Below, piece after piece: positions 19,256-27,543 of a stretch of DNA of 64,000 bases. Position numbers and translations under genes: made by a program. The notes below the pieces were generated by a model that saw only the letters and a list, made by a program, of their open reading frames with translations, was not told where the DNA came from and did no database searches. The stretch spans positions 3,162,001 through 3,226,000 of the forward strand of contig NZ_CP021731.1 in the NCBI RefSeq assembly GCF_003628555.1, in the 5' to 3' direction. The stretch comes from Azoarcus sp. DN11. GTDB lineage: Bacteria > Pseudomonadota > Gammaproteobacteria > Burkholderiales > Rhodocyclaceae. Each line of letters begins with the position of its first letter. The stretch's first letter is position 1.

Positions 19256-19924
19256 GTGATCGTACGCAACTGGATGCAAGCCAACCCCGCGGTGCTCGGC
19301 AGCGACACGCTGCTGTCGGAAGCCAAGCGGATCCTGTCGGAGACCAATCTGCATGCGCTGCCGGTCGTCGATGACGGGCGGCTGCGCGGGCTCGTCACCC
19401 GCGCCGGCTGCCTGCGCGCCGCGCACGCCGCGATCCGCAGCCAGAGCCCGGATGAGCTCAACTACTTCTCGAACCACGTAAAGGTCAAGGACATCATGGT
19501 GCGCAACCCCGCCACTATCGACGCCAACGACACGATGGAGCGCTGCCTGCAGGTCGGCCAGCAGGCGGGCGTCGGCCAGCTGCCGGTGATGGACGACGGT
19601 CACGTCGTCGGGATGATCTCGGCGATCGAGATGTTCTCGCTCGCGGCGCACTTCCTCGGCGCGTGGGAGCGCAGGAGCGGCGTGACGCTGGCGCCGACGC
19701 GCATCGGCCCCGGGACGATCGGCCGCATCGCCGACATCGTCGAAGGCACCGGCGCCGAGGTGCATGCGATCTACCCGATCAGCCTGGGCCCGAAGGGCGT
19801 CGCGAGCGGCGATCAGGAGCGGAAGGTGATCGTGCGCTTCCACCACGCGGACACGGACGAAGTGACGCGCGCGCTCGGGGCTGCCGGCTACGAAGTCATC
19901 GAGTCGGTGCAGGCGATGCATTGA
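19256..19924 (+). CDS. ppsC: Phenylphosphate synthase subunit 3 (CBS-domain stimulating protein)
   Basis: A 222-residue protein with a GTG start (ribosome site GAAGAGGAG just upstream). Two CBS domains occupy about 1-60 (VRNWMQANPAVLG) and 78-135 (VKDIMVRNPATID). A C-terminal region (about 145-222) with IADIVEGTGAEVHAIYPI resembles an ACT-type regulatory fold. In Thauera the 24-kDa third protein strongly stimulates phenol phosphorylation by subunits 1 and 2; the CBS pair suggests adenine nucleotide sensing, which is an inference. Confidence 0.95.
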   Translation: MIVRNWMQANPAVLGSDTLLSEAKRILSETNLHALPVVDDGRLRGLVTRAGCLRAAHAAIRSQSPDELNYFSNHVKVKDIMVRNPATIDANDTMERCLQVGQQAGVGQLPVMDDGHVVGMISAIEMFSLAAHFLGAWERRSGVTLAPTRIGPGTIGRIADIVEGTGAEVHAIYPISLGPKGVASGDQERKVIVRFHHADTDEVTRALGAAGYEVIESVQAMH

Positions 19925-19972
19925 TTCCCGTCACACAACAACCCCAACTTTCCCGCCAAGGAGACATCCGAA

Positions 19973-21394
19973 ATGGATCTGAGATATTTCATCAACCAGT
20001 GCGCCGAAGCCCATGAACTGAAGCGCGTCACGACCGAGGTCGACTGGAATCTGGAGCTGTCGCACGTCTCGAAGCTCACCGAGGAGAAGAAAGGCCCGGC
20101 GCTGCTGTTCGAGAGCGTGAAGGGCTACGACACGCCGGTGTTCACGGGCGCCTTCGCGACGACCAAGCGCCTCGCGATCATGCTGGGCCTGCCGCACGAC
20201 CTCACGCTGTGCCAGTCGGCGCAGCAATGGATGAAGAAGACGATCACGTCCGAAGGCCTGATCAAGGCGAAGGAAGTGAAGGAAGGGCCGGTGCTGGAAA
20301 ACGTGCTGACCGGCGACAAGGTCGATCTCAGCATGTTCCCGGTGCCGAAGTTCTTCCCGCTCGACGGTGGGCGCTACATCGGCACGATGGTGTCGGTGGT
20401 GCTGAAGGACCCGGAGACGGGCGAGGTGAACCTCGGCACTTACCGCATGCAGATGCTCGACGACAAGCGCTGCGGCGTGCAGATCCTGCCGGGCAAGCGC
20501 GGCGAACGGATCATGAAGAAGTACGCCAAGATGGGCAAGAAGATGCCCGCGGCGGCGATCATCGGCTGCGATCCGCTGATCTTCATGGCGGGCACGCTGA
20601 TGCACAAGGGGGCGTCCGACTACGACATCACCGGCACTGTGCGCGGCCAGCAGGCCGAGTTCCTGATGGCGCCGCTGACCGGGCTGCCGGTGCCGGCGGG
20701 CGCGGAGATCGTGCTCGAGGGCGAGATCGACCCGAACGCCTTCCTGCCCGAAGGCCCGTTCGCGGAATACACCGGCTACTACACCGACGAGCTGCACAAG
20801 CCGATCCCGAAGCCGGTGCTGGAAGTGCAGCAGATCCTGCATCGCAACAACCCGATCCTGTGGGCGACCGGCCAGGGCCGTCCGGTGACCGACGTGCATA
20901 TGCTGCTCGCCTTCACGCGCACGGCGACGCTGTGGACCGAACTGGAGCAGATGCGCATCCCGGGCATCCAGTCGGTGTGCGTGCTGCCCGAGTCCGCGGG
21001 GCGCTTCTGGACGGTCGTGTCGGTGAAGCAGGCCTACCCGGGGCATTCGCGCCAGGTCGCCGACGCGGTGCTCGGCACGAACACCGGCAACTACGGCATG
21101 AAGGGCGTCATTACGGTCGATGAGGACATCCAGGCCGACGACCTGCAGCGCGTGTTCTGGGCACTGTCCTGCCGCTACGACCCGATGCGCGGCACCGAGC
21201 TCATCAAGCGCGGCCGCTCGACGCCGCTCGACCCGGCGCTCGACCCGAACTCCGACAAGCTCACGACCTCGCGCATCCTGATGGACGCGTGCATTCCGTT
21301 CGAATGGAAGCAGAAGCCGGTCGAGGCGCGCATGGACGAGGAGACGCTGGCGAAGATCCGGGCGCGGTGGCACGAGTACGGGATCGGGATCTGA
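19973..21394 (+). CDS. ppcB: Phenylphosphate carboxylase beta subunit (UbiD family)
   Basis: A 473-residue UbiD-family protein. It shows the substrate/cofactor loop EGPFAEYTGYY (about 260) and the family N-terminal pattern DWNLELSHVSKLTEEKKGPALLF broken over positions 23-46. Together with PpcA it forms the core that carboxylates the phenolate derived from phenylphosphate at the para position to give 4-hydroxybenzoate. The size of about 53 kDa fits the beta subunit of the Thauera enzyme. Ribosome site AAGGAGA precedes the ATG. A repeated hairpin element separates it from ppcD. Confidence 0.94.
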   Translation: MDLRYFINQCAEAHELKRVTTEVDWNLELSHVSKLTEEKKGPALLFESVKGYDTPVFTGAFATTKRLAIMLGLPHDLTLCQSAQQWMKKTITSEGLIKAKEVKEGPVLENVLTGDKVDLSMFPVPKFFPLDGGRYIGTMVSVVLKDPETGEVNLGTYRMQMLDDKRCGVQILPGKRGERIMKKYAKMGKKMPAAAIIGCDPLIFMAGTLMHKGASDYDITGTVRGQQAEFLMAPLTGLPVPAGAEIVLEGEIDPNAFLPEGPFAEYTGYYTDELHKPIPKPVLEVQQILHRNNPILWATGQGRPVTDVHMLLAFTRTATLWTELEQMRIPGIQSVCVLPESAGRFWTVVSVKQAYPGHSRQVADAVLGTNTGNYGMKGVITVDEDIQADDLQRVFWALSCRYDPMRGTELIKRGRSTPLDPALDPNSDKLTTSRILMDACIPFEWKQKPVEARMDEETLAKIRARWHEYGIGI

Positions 21395-21420
21395 AAGCTA
21401 CTCGACCCGGGTTAGCAGGT

Positions 21421-21520
21421 CCCTTCCCCTTCAAGGGGAAGGACAGGATCGGGATGGGTTTCTTGCACACGCTGCGGAGTCCACCCATCCCCACCCCAGC
21501 CCTCCCCTTGAAGGGGAGGG
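21421..21520. repeat. REP/BIME-like inverted repeat inside the pps-ppc operon
   Basis: The left arm (21421-21458) begins CCCTTCCCCTTCAAGGGGAA and the right arm (21484-21520) is its imperfect reverse complement ending CCCCTTGAAGGGGAGGG. Each arm also holds an internal palindrome around CCCCTTCAAGGGG or CCCCTTGAAGGGG. Elements of this type are scattered in proteobacterial chromosomes between genes. Here it lies in the 165-bp gap between ppcB and ppcD, the widest gap of the catabolic part of the operon. Confidence 0.8.
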
Positions 21521-21559
21521 AGTGGCCGGGCAAGGCTCAACTGAAGAGGGAACGAAGAC

Positions 21560-22069
21560 ATGGAAAAGGCCAAGAACATCAAGCTGGTGATCCTCGACGT
21601 TGATGGCGTCATGACCGACGGGCGCATCGTCATCAACGACGATGGCATCGAGTCGCGCAACTTCGACATCAAGGACGGCATGGGCGTGATCGTGCTGCAG
21701 CTGTGCGGCGTCGAGGTCGCGATCATCACGTCGAAGAAGTCCGGCGCAGTGCGCCATCGCGCCGAGGAGCTGAAGATCAAGCGCTTCTTTGAGGGCATCA
21801 AGAAGAAGACCGAGCCCTACACGCAGATGCTGGAGGAAATGAACATCTCCGACGCCGAGGTCTGCTACGTCGGCGACGACCTGGTGGATCTGTCGATGAT
21901 GAAGCGCGTCGGACTGCCGGTGGCGGTCGGCGACGCGGTCGCGGACGTCAAGGAAGCCGCGGCCTACGTGACGGCGGCGCGCGGCGGGCACGGCGCGGTG
22001 CGCGAAGTCGCGGAGCTGATCCTGAAAGCGCAGGGTAAGTGGGACGCGATGCTCTCGAAGATCCACTGA
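21560..22069 (+). CDS. ppcD: Phenylphosphate carboxylase delta subunit (HAD phosphatase fold)
   Basis: A 169-residue HAD-family protein close to KdsC. The catalytic DxD is seen in LVILDVDGVMTDGR (Asp 14 and 16 region), motif II as IITSKKSG and motif IV as VCYVGDDLVDLSMM. In Thauera the 18-kDa delta subunit is needed for phenylphosphate carboxylation but not for the exchange reaction of the core; it dephosphorylates phenylphosphate to a bound phenolate. The gene lies between the two UbiD subunits. Ribosome site GAAGAGGGAA precedes it. Confidence 0.94.
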   Translation: MEKAKNIKLVILDVDGVMTDGRIVINDDGIESRNFDIKDGMGVIVLQLCGVEVAIITSKKSGAVRHRAEELKIKRFFEGIKKKTEPYTQMLEEMNISDAEVCYVGDDLVDLSMMKRVGLPVAVGDAVADVKEAAAYVTAARGGHGAVREVAELILKAQGKWDAMLSKIH

Positions 22070-22112
22070 TACCACCGAAGCGAACAGCATATTCCTCACC
22101 AAGGAGACAGAC

Positions 22113-23573
22113 GTGGGAAAGATTTCGGCACCCCGCAACAACCGTGAATTCGTCGAGGCATGCGTCAAGTCCGGCGACGCGGTGCGCATCAAGCAGGAAG
22201 TGGATTGGGATAACGAGGCCGGCGCGATCGTGCGCCGCGTGTGTGAACTGGGCGAAGCCGCGCCCTTCATGGAGAACATCAAGGATTATCCGGGCTTCAG
22301 CTACTTCGGCGCCCCGCTCTCCACCTACCGGCGCATGGCGATCGCGCTGGGCATGGATCCGGCCTCCACCCTGCCGCAGATCGGCGCGGAGTACCTCAAG
22401 CGCACGAACAGCGAACCAATCGCGCCGGTCATCGTCGACCGCCGCGACGCGCCGTGCAAGGAGAACATTCTGCTCGGCGACGACGTCGACCTGTGCAAGC
22501 TGCCGGTGCCGCTGGTGCATGACGGCGACGGCGGGCGCTACGTCGGCACCTGGCACGGCGTCATCACCAAGCACCCGGTGCGCGGCGATGTGAACTGGGG
22601 CATGTATCGGCAGATGATGTGGGACGGCCGCACGATGTCGGGCGCGGTGTTCCCGTTCTCGGACCTCGGCAAGACGCTGACCGACTACTACCTGCCGCGC
22701 GGTGAAGGCTGCCCCTTCGCGACCGCGATCGGGCTGTCGCCGCTCGCTGCGATGGCGGCCTGCGCGCCCTCGCCGATCCCGGAGCCCGAGCTGTGCGGCA
22801 TGCTCGCGGGCGAGGCGGTGCGTCTGGTGAAGTGCGAGACCAACGACCTCGAAGTGCCGGCCGATGCCGAAATCATCATCGAGGGCATGATCCTGCCCGA
22901 CTACAAGGTCGAGGAAGGCCCGTTCGGCGAATACACCGGCTACCGCACCAGCCCGCGCGACTTCCGCGTGACCTTCCGCGTCGATGCGATCACCTATCGC
23001 AACAACGCGACGATGACGATCTCGAACATGGGCGTGCCGCAGGACGAGGGCCAGTTGCTGCGCTCGTTCTCGCTCGGGCTGGAGCTGGAGAAGCTCTTGA
23101 AGAGCCAGGGCATCCCGGTGACCGGCGTGTATATGCACCCGCGCTCGACGCATCACATGATGATCGTCGGCGTGAAGCCGACCTACGCCGGCATCGCGAT
23201 GCAGATCGCGCAGCTCGCGTTCGGCTCCAAGCTCGGCCCGTGGTTCCACATGGTGATGGTGGTCGACGACCAGACCGACATCTTCAACTGGGACGAGGTC
23301 TATCACGCGTTCTGCACGCGCTGCAATCCCGAGCGCGGCATCCACGTCTTCAAGAACACCACCGGCACGGCGCTCTATCCGCACGCGACGCCGCACGACC
23401 GCAAGTACTCGATCGGCTCGCAGGTGCTGTTCGACTGCCTGTGGCCGGTCGATTGGGACAAGACCAACGACGTGCCGTCGGTCGTCAGCTTCAAGAACGT
23501 GTACCCGAAGGACATCCAGGAGAAGGTCCTCAACAGCTGGGCCGATTACGGCTTCCGCGGCGCGAAGAAATAA
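22113..23573 (+). CDS. ppcA: Phenylphosphate carboxylase alpha subunit (UbiD family)
   Basis: A 486-residue UbiD-family protein with a GTG start at 22113 (ribosome site AAGGAGACAG). The cofactor loop reads EGPFGEYTGYR (about 270) and the N-terminal substrate block DWDNEAGAIVRRVCELGEAA. The size of about 54 kDa fits the alpha subunit. It pairs with PpcB, with PpcC as small subunit. UbiD enzymes use prenylated FMN in general; the phenylphosphate carboxylase was first described as oxygen-sensitive and metal-dependent, so its cofactor should be read with that in mind. Confidence 0.95.
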   Translation: MGKISAPRNNREFVEACVKSGDAVRIKQEVDWDNEAGAIVRRVCELGEAAPFMENIKDYPGFSYFGAPLSTYRRMAIALGMDPASTLPQIGAEYLKRTNSEPIAPVIVDRRDAPCKENILLGDDVDLCKLPVPLVHDGDGGRYVGTWHGVITKHPVRGDVNWGMYRQMMWDGRTMSGAVFPFSDLGKTLTDYYLPRGEGCPFATAIGLSPLAAMAACAPSPIPEPELCGMLAGEAVRLVKCETNDLEVPADAEIIIEGMILPDYKVEEGPFGEYTGYRTSPRDFRVTFRVDAITYRNNATMTISNMGVPQDEGQLLRSFSLGLELEKLLKSQGIPVTGVYMHPRSTHHMMIVGVKPTYAGIAMQIAQLAFGSKLGPWFHMVMVVDDQTDIFNWDEVYHAFCTRCNPERGIHVFKNTTGTALYPHATPHDRKYSIGSQVLFDCLWPVDWDKTNDVPSVVSFKNVYPKDIQEKVLNSWADYGFRGAKK

Positions 23574-23582
23574 GGAGCGGTC

Positions 23583-23840
23583 ATGGCAAACAAGTGGGAA
23601 GTGTTCGTGATGGACCTCGCGGAACTCGCCGAGGGCAAGGAGCTGGAACTGACGATCCGCACGCTCAACGACGGGCTGCACAAATACACCTACCAGCGCG
23701 CGAAGGTGGAGGTGTCGAGCAGGCTCGACCAGTTCGCCGACAGCCTGCAGGTGCGGCTGGGGCGCGGGCAGCTGAGTGACCGGAAGTTCTCGATCCGGGT
23801 GATCGAACGGGTGGAGCGTTTGCCTGAGCGGTACCGGTAA
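23583..23840 (+). CDS. ppcC: Phenylphosphate carboxylase gamma subunit
   Basis: An 85-residue protein nine bases after ppcA, matching in size (about 10 kDa) and place the gamma subunit of the Thauera enzyme. The sequence begins ANKWEVFVMDLAELAEGKEL and contains a basic, charged C-terminal half (RKFSIRVIERVERLPERYR). No known domain outside this family is recognisable. A hairpin follows at 23852. Confidence 0.92.
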   Translation: MANKWEVFVMDLAELAEGKELELTIRTLNDGLHKYTYQRAKVEVSSRLDQFADSLQVRLGRGQLSDRKFSIRVIERVERLPERYR

Positions 23841-23851
23841 GCAGACCGAAC

Positions 23852-23875
23852 CGGGCGGGCCACGAGGCTCGCCCG
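23852..23875 (+). terminator. Hairpin after ppcC, possible partial terminator or processing site
   Basis: CGGGCGGGCC (23852-23861), loop ACGA, GGCTCGCCCG (23866-23875) form a stable stem with one mismatch. No T-run follows. It separates the structural ppc genes from the accessory genes and could lower downstream expression or protect the upstream message. Confidence 0.5.
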
Positions 23876-23911
23876 AAGCATCCACGTATCATCGAACGGA
23901 ACGCGAAAACG

Positions 23912-25258
23912 ATGGCCTACCCCGACCTGCGCAGCTTTCTGGCCGACCTCGGCGACGACCTGCTGCACGTGCGTGACGAGTTCGACCCGAAGTTCGAGAT
24001 CGCGGCCGTACTGCGCAGCCTACCGGCCGACGCGCCCGCGGCGATCTTCGAGAACGTGCGCGGCTACCCCGGCGCGCGCGTCGCCGGCAACCTGTTCGGC
24101 GCCCGCCGCCGCGTCGCGCTCGCTTTCGGCACGACGGAAGACCGGCTCGCGCAGGCCTGGCTCGCGAACAAGCAGCGCGCGATCGCGCCGGTCGTCGCGA
24201 AGAGCGCGCCGGTGCAGGAAGTCGTGCACGAATCCCCCGACGAGCTGCTGTCGCTGCTACCCATCCTGACCCATCACGAGAAGGACGGCGCACCGTTCAT
24301 CACGACCGGCGTCGTGCTGTGCACCGACCCCGCCACGGGACGGCGCGGCATGGGCATTCACCGCATGATGGTGAAGGGCGGACGGCGGCTCGGCGTGCTG
24401 CTCGCCAATCCGCCGCTGTCGCAATTCCACGCGAACGCCGAGGCGGCGGGACGGCCGCTCGACGTCGCCATCGCGCTGGGCCTGGAGCCCGCGACGCTGC
24501 TCGCGTCGGTCGTGCGCAGCGGCCCGCAGGGGCCGGACAAGATGGCCGTCGCGGGTGGGCTGCGCGGCGAACCGGTCGAACTGGTGCGCGCGCGCAGCGT
24601 GGACGTCGAAGTCCCGGCGCGCGCCGAGATCGTCATCGAAGGCCGCATCCTGCCGGGCGTGCGCGAGAGCGAAGGCCCGTTCGGCGAGAACACCGGCTAT
24701 TACTTCACCAACGTGAGCCCCGTGATCGAAGTCACCGCGGTCACGCACCGCGACAACTTCATCTACCCCGGCCTGTGCCCGTGGTCGGGCGATGTCGACA
24801 CGCTGCTCTCGCTCGCCGCCGGCACCGAACTGCTCGGTCAGCTGCAGACGATGGTCGCAGGCGTCGTCGATCTCGACCTGACGGGCGGAACAGCCGGCTT
24901 CTCGGCCGCAATTGCGGTCAGGAACTGCCCGCGCCACGAGGCGCGCCGCCTCGTGATGCTCGCGCTGAATCTCGACAAGCGGCTGAAGACCGTCACCGTC
25001 GTCGATGACGACGTCGACATCCGCGACCCGCGCGCGGTCGCGTGGGCGATGGCCACGCGCTATCTGCCCGAACGCGACACCGTGATCCTCGGCGGCGCCG
25101 AAGGCTACGTCATCGACCCCTCTTCCGCCGGCAGCAGTGCCGGCTCCAAGGCCGGCTTTGTCGCCACTCGCGGCGCCGGCCCCGAATTCGACCGCATCAC
25201 CCTGCCCGCCGCCGCGCTGGCGAAGGCGCAGGCCCTGCTCGCAACGCTGCACAAATAA
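23912..25258 (+). CDS. UbiD-family decarboxylase homologue (third in the operon)
   Basis: A 448-residue UbiD-family protein, shorter than PpcA/PpcB. It shows the family blocks AIFENVRGYPGARVAGNLFG and EGPFGENTGYYF, with the glutamate kept in the loop. In Thauera a UbiD-like gene also follows the carboxylase subunits. It is not one of the purified subunits, so its role is open: cofactor handling, or a decarboxylase acting on another hydroxybenzoate. It starts 71 bases after ppcC, past a hairpin. Confidence 0.9.
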   Translation: MAYPDLRSFLADLGDDLLHVRDEFDPKFEIAAVLRSLPADAPAAIFENVRGYPGARVAGNLFGARRRVALAFGTTEDRLAQAWLANKQRAIAPVVAKSAPVQEVVHESPDELLSLLPILTHHEKDGAPFITTGVVLCTDPATGRRGMGIHRMMVKGGRRLGVLLANPPLSQFHANAEAAGRPLDVAIALGLEPATLLASVVRSGPQGPDKMAVAGGLRGEPVELVRARSVDVEVPARAEIVIEGRILPGVRESEGPFGENTGYYFTNVSPVIEVTAVTHRDNFIYPGLCPWSGDVDTLLSLAAGTELLGQLQTMVAGVVDLDLTGGTAGFSAAIAVRNCPRHEARRLVMLALNLDKRLKTVTVVDDDVDIRDPRAVAWAMATRYLPERDTVILGGAEGYVIDPSSAGSSAGSKAGFVATRGAGPEFDRITLPAAALAKAQALLATLHK

Positions 25259-25271
25259 CGGAGACAGCACC

Positions 25272-25871
25272 ATGAGAATCGTCGTCGGCATTTCCGGAGC
25301 AAGCGGTGCGATCTACGGCATCCGCATCCTCGAAGCCCTCAAGCATGCTGGCGTCGAGACCGACCTCGTGATGTCCGACTCGGCCAAGCGCACGATCGTC
25401 TACGAGACCGACTACTCGATCAACGACGTCAAGCGCCTCGCCTCCTGCGTGCATGACAACAACGACGTCGGCGCCTCCATCGCGAGCGGCTCGTTCAAGC
25501 ACGCCGGCATGATCATCGCGCCCTGCTCGATCAAGACGCTCTCCGCGGTCGCCAACTGCTTCAACACCAACTTGCTGATCCGCGCCGCCGACGTCACACT
25601 CAAGGAGCGGCGCAAGCTCGTGCTGATGCTGCGCGAGACACCGCTGCACCTCGGCCACCTGCGCCTGATGACGCAGGCCACCGAGACCGGCGCGGTGCTG
25701 GTGCCGCCGCTGCCCGCCTTCTACCACCGGCCCAAGACCATCGACGACATCATCAACCAGTCGGTGACCAAGGTGCTCGACCAGTTCGACCTCGACGTCG
25801 ACCTCTTCGGCCGCTGGACCGGCAACGAGGAGCGCGAGCACGCCAAGTCGCAGCGGGAGCAGCCGGCATGA
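25272..25871 (+). CDS. ubiX: UbiX-type flavin prenyltransferase
   Basis: A 199-residue UbiX. The N-terminal FMN site reads VVGISGASGAIYGIR, with SIKTLSAVANCFNTNLLIRAADV in the centre (positions about 80-105) and the C-terminal LRETPLHLGHLRLM. UbiX joins a dimethylallyl group from dimethylallyl monophosphate to reduced FMN to form prenylated FMN, the cofactor of UbiD enzymes. The ATG at 25272 follows GGAGACAGCACC. The stop overlaps the start of the DUF120 gene (ATGATGA), tying flavin genes together. Confidence 0.96.
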   Translation: MRIVVGISGASGAIYGIRILEALKHAGVETDLVMSDSAKRTIVYETDYSINDVKRLASCVHDNNDVGASIASGSFKHAGMIIAPCSIKTLSAVANCFNTNLLIRAADVTLKERRKLVLMLRETPLHLGHLRLMTQATETGAVLVPPLPAFYHRPKTIDDIINQSVTKVLDQFDLDVDLFGRWTGNEEREHAKSQREQPA

Positions 25872-26305
25872 TGACCACCGCCACCAGCCTCGAACTCGAA
25901 GGCGAAGTCGCCGCAGGGCTCGGCGAAGGCTCGCGCTTCACCGCGATCGACTGGGTGATCCTCGAATTCCGCAGGAAACTGGGCTTCATCCCGTGGCCAG
26001 GCACCTTCAACCTGCGCATGCGTGGCACGGCCTGGGACTGGGCGCGGTCCCGCCTGCGCGCCGCCGCCGGCATCGCGATCACGCCGCGCGACGGTTTCTG
26101 CGCCGCGAAATGCTTCGGCGTGCATATCGCCGGCCACCTCACCGGCGCGGTCGTGTTCCCGGAAATGCCCGACTACCCGGACGACAAGTTCGAGATCGTC
26201 GCACCGCTGCCGATCCGCGAGACGCTCGGCCTGCAGGATGGCGACCTCGTGAACCTGCGCCTCGATCTTTTCCAGTCCGCCCGCGACGGCGCGGCGGCCG
26301 CCTGA
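25868..26305 (+). CDS. DUF120 protein, homologue of archaeal CTP-dependent riboflavin kinase
   Basis: A 145-residue protein matching the archaeal riboflavin kinase family (RibK/MJ0056). The family blocks are present in order: GEVAAGLGEGSRF (11-23), KLGFIPWPGTFNLRM (about 37-51), CAAKCFGVHIAGHLTGAVVF, and EIVAPLPIRETLGLQDGDLV near the C-terminus. Archaeal members make FMN from riboflavin with CTP. Bacteria normally use RibF, so a copy coupled by ATGA overlap to ubiX suggests local FMN supply for prenyl-FMN synthesis. Family membership is clear; catalysis in a bacterium is inference. It was probably acquired from an archaeon or anaerobe. Confidence 0.85.
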   Translation: MMTTATSLELEGEVAAGLGEGSRFTAIDWVILEFRRKLGFIPWPGTFNLRMRGTAWDWARSRLRAAAGIAITPRDGFCAAKCFGVHIAGHLTGAVVFPEMPDYPDDKFEIVAPLPIRETLGLQDGDLVNLRLDLFQSARDGAAAA

Positions 26306-26324
26306 TCCCTCAAGGAGACCCATC

Positions 26325-26873
26325 ATGGCCCACAAGTTCTGCCCGCAATGCAGCACGCCGCTGGTCCTCGCGAAGATCCACGGCCGCGAGCGCGAGACCT
26401 GTCCGGCCTGCGGCGAGACGGTCTTCCACAAGCCCTCGCCGGTCGTGCTGGCCGTGATCGAGCATGCCGACCAGCTCGTGCTGATCCGCCGCAATCTCGC
26501 CCCCCTCGCCGGCTACTGGGCGCCGCCCGGAGGCTACGTCGAGCTGGGCGAATCGCTCGAGGACGCTGTCGTGCGCGAGGCACGCGAGGAGACCGGGCTG
26601 GAAGTCGCCGTCGACGGGCTGATCGGCGTCTATTCGCAGACCGGCGCGCGCGCCGTGATCCTCGCCTTCCGCGCGCACTCGGTCGCGGGCGAACCGGTCG
26701 CGGGCGACGACGCTGGCGAGCTGGCCCTCATCGCGCCGGGCCAGATGCCCAACCAGGCCCCGCCCGAGGGCGCGCCGCTGCTCGACCGCTGGTTCTACGA
26801 CGTCATTCACGAAGTCACCGCACCGTGGAAGTGGGGGCGCCAGACGAGCGCCCGGACAATGATGAGGAGATAG
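26325..26873 (+). CDS. Nudix hydrolase with N-terminal zinc ribbon
   Basis: A 182-residue protein. Two CxxC pairs (CPQC at 6-9 and CPAC at 26-29) form a zinc ribbon. The Nudix box reads GGYVELGESLEDAVVREARE followed by ETGLEV, with all catalytic glutamates. A mutT-like gene is also known in the Thauera phenol cluster. Likely substrates are nucleoside diphosphate linked compounds such as FAD or ADP-ribose; hydrolysis of dimethylallyl diphosphate to the monophosphate that UbiX needs is an attractive alternative. The start follows AAGGAGACCC. Confidence 0.88.
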   Translation: MAHKFCPQCSTPLVLAKIHGRERETCPACGETVFHKPSPVVLAVIEHADQLVLIRRNLAPLAGYWAPPGGYVELGESLEDAVVREAREETGLEVAVDGLIGVYSQTGARAVILAFRAHSVAGEPVAGDDAGELALIAPGQMPNQAPPEGAPLLDRWFYDVIHEVTAPWKWGRQTSARTMMRR

Positions 26874-26881
26874 GAGAAACC

Positions 26882-27349
26882 ATGAGCACCGCAGCCCCGA
26901 TCACCCCGGACATGCCCGCCAACCTGCTCGACTACCTGCGTCGCGGCGGACCGGCCCTGCTGCTGACGACCGGCACCGACGGCTATCCGAGCTCGGCCTA
27001 TACCTGGGCCGTCGCCCTCAACGGCAAGCGCCTTCGCTTCGGCGCGGACCAAGGCGGCTCCGGCTACGCCAACCTCCAACGCACCGGGCAGGCCGCGATA
27101 CACATCATCGGCCCGGGCAATCTTGCCTTCCTCGTCAAGGGCACGACGCGGTTTCTCAAGGAGCACATCAGTGCCGCGTCGCCCGCCCGCATGGCGCTGT
27201 TCGAACTGGAAGTGGTCGGCGCCCGCGACCAGTCCTTCCCTGGCGTCACCGCCAAGCCCTTCACCTACGAATGGCCGGCTGCGCAGCGCGAGGCGCTGAC
27301 GAGGATGGAACAGTCGGTCTTCACCGAAATGCGCGATTTCGCGAAGTAA
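26882..27349 (+). CDS. Pyridoxamine 5'-phosphate oxidase-like split-barrel protein
   Basis: A 155-residue protein eight bases after the Nudix gene (ribosome site AGGAG). The split-barrel pattern is GPALLLTTGTDGYPSSAYTW and LRFGADQGGSGYANLQRTG. Members bind FMN or related flavins. It belongs to another branch than the one at 13601. In an operon devoted to a flavin-dependent carboxylase it may act as a flavin reductase or carrier, since UbiX requires reduced FMN; this is inference. Confidence 0.82.
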   Translation: MSTAAPITPDMPANLLDYLRRGGPALLLTTGTDGYPSSAYTWAVALNGKRLRFGADQGGSGYANLQRTGQAAIHIIGPGNLAFLVKGTTRFLKEHISAASPARMALFELEVVGARDQSFPGVTAKPFTYEWPAAQREALTRMEQSVFTEMRDFAK

Positions 27350-27375
27350 CAAACGCCGCGCCCTCCGCATCACCC

Positions 27376-27543
27376 GTGAGCAAGGTCAAGCACATGGACG
27401 AGATGGACATCGAAATCGAGCTGTGCAAGGGCACCGCCCCCGAGGTCGTGCGTTCGATCGCCAAACGCCTCGACTCGATGCTCGCGTTCCGCCCGCGCGT
27501 GCATAACGTCGGGCGCAGCTTCCACGTGAATCGCGCTGCATGA
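27376..27543 (+). CDS. Small conserved-looking protein of unknown function
   Basis: A 55-residue frame from GTG 27376, or 49 residues from ATG 27394 (MDEMDIEIELCKGT). The stop overlaps the start of the phosphatase gene (ATGA at 27540-27543), and it lies 26 bases after the previous gene, which supports expression. The central part VVRSIAKRLDSML is helical. I do not recognise a family. Confidence 0.55.
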   Translation: MSKVKHMDEMDIEIELCKGTAPEVVRSIAKRLDSMLAFRPRVHNVGRSFHVNRAA

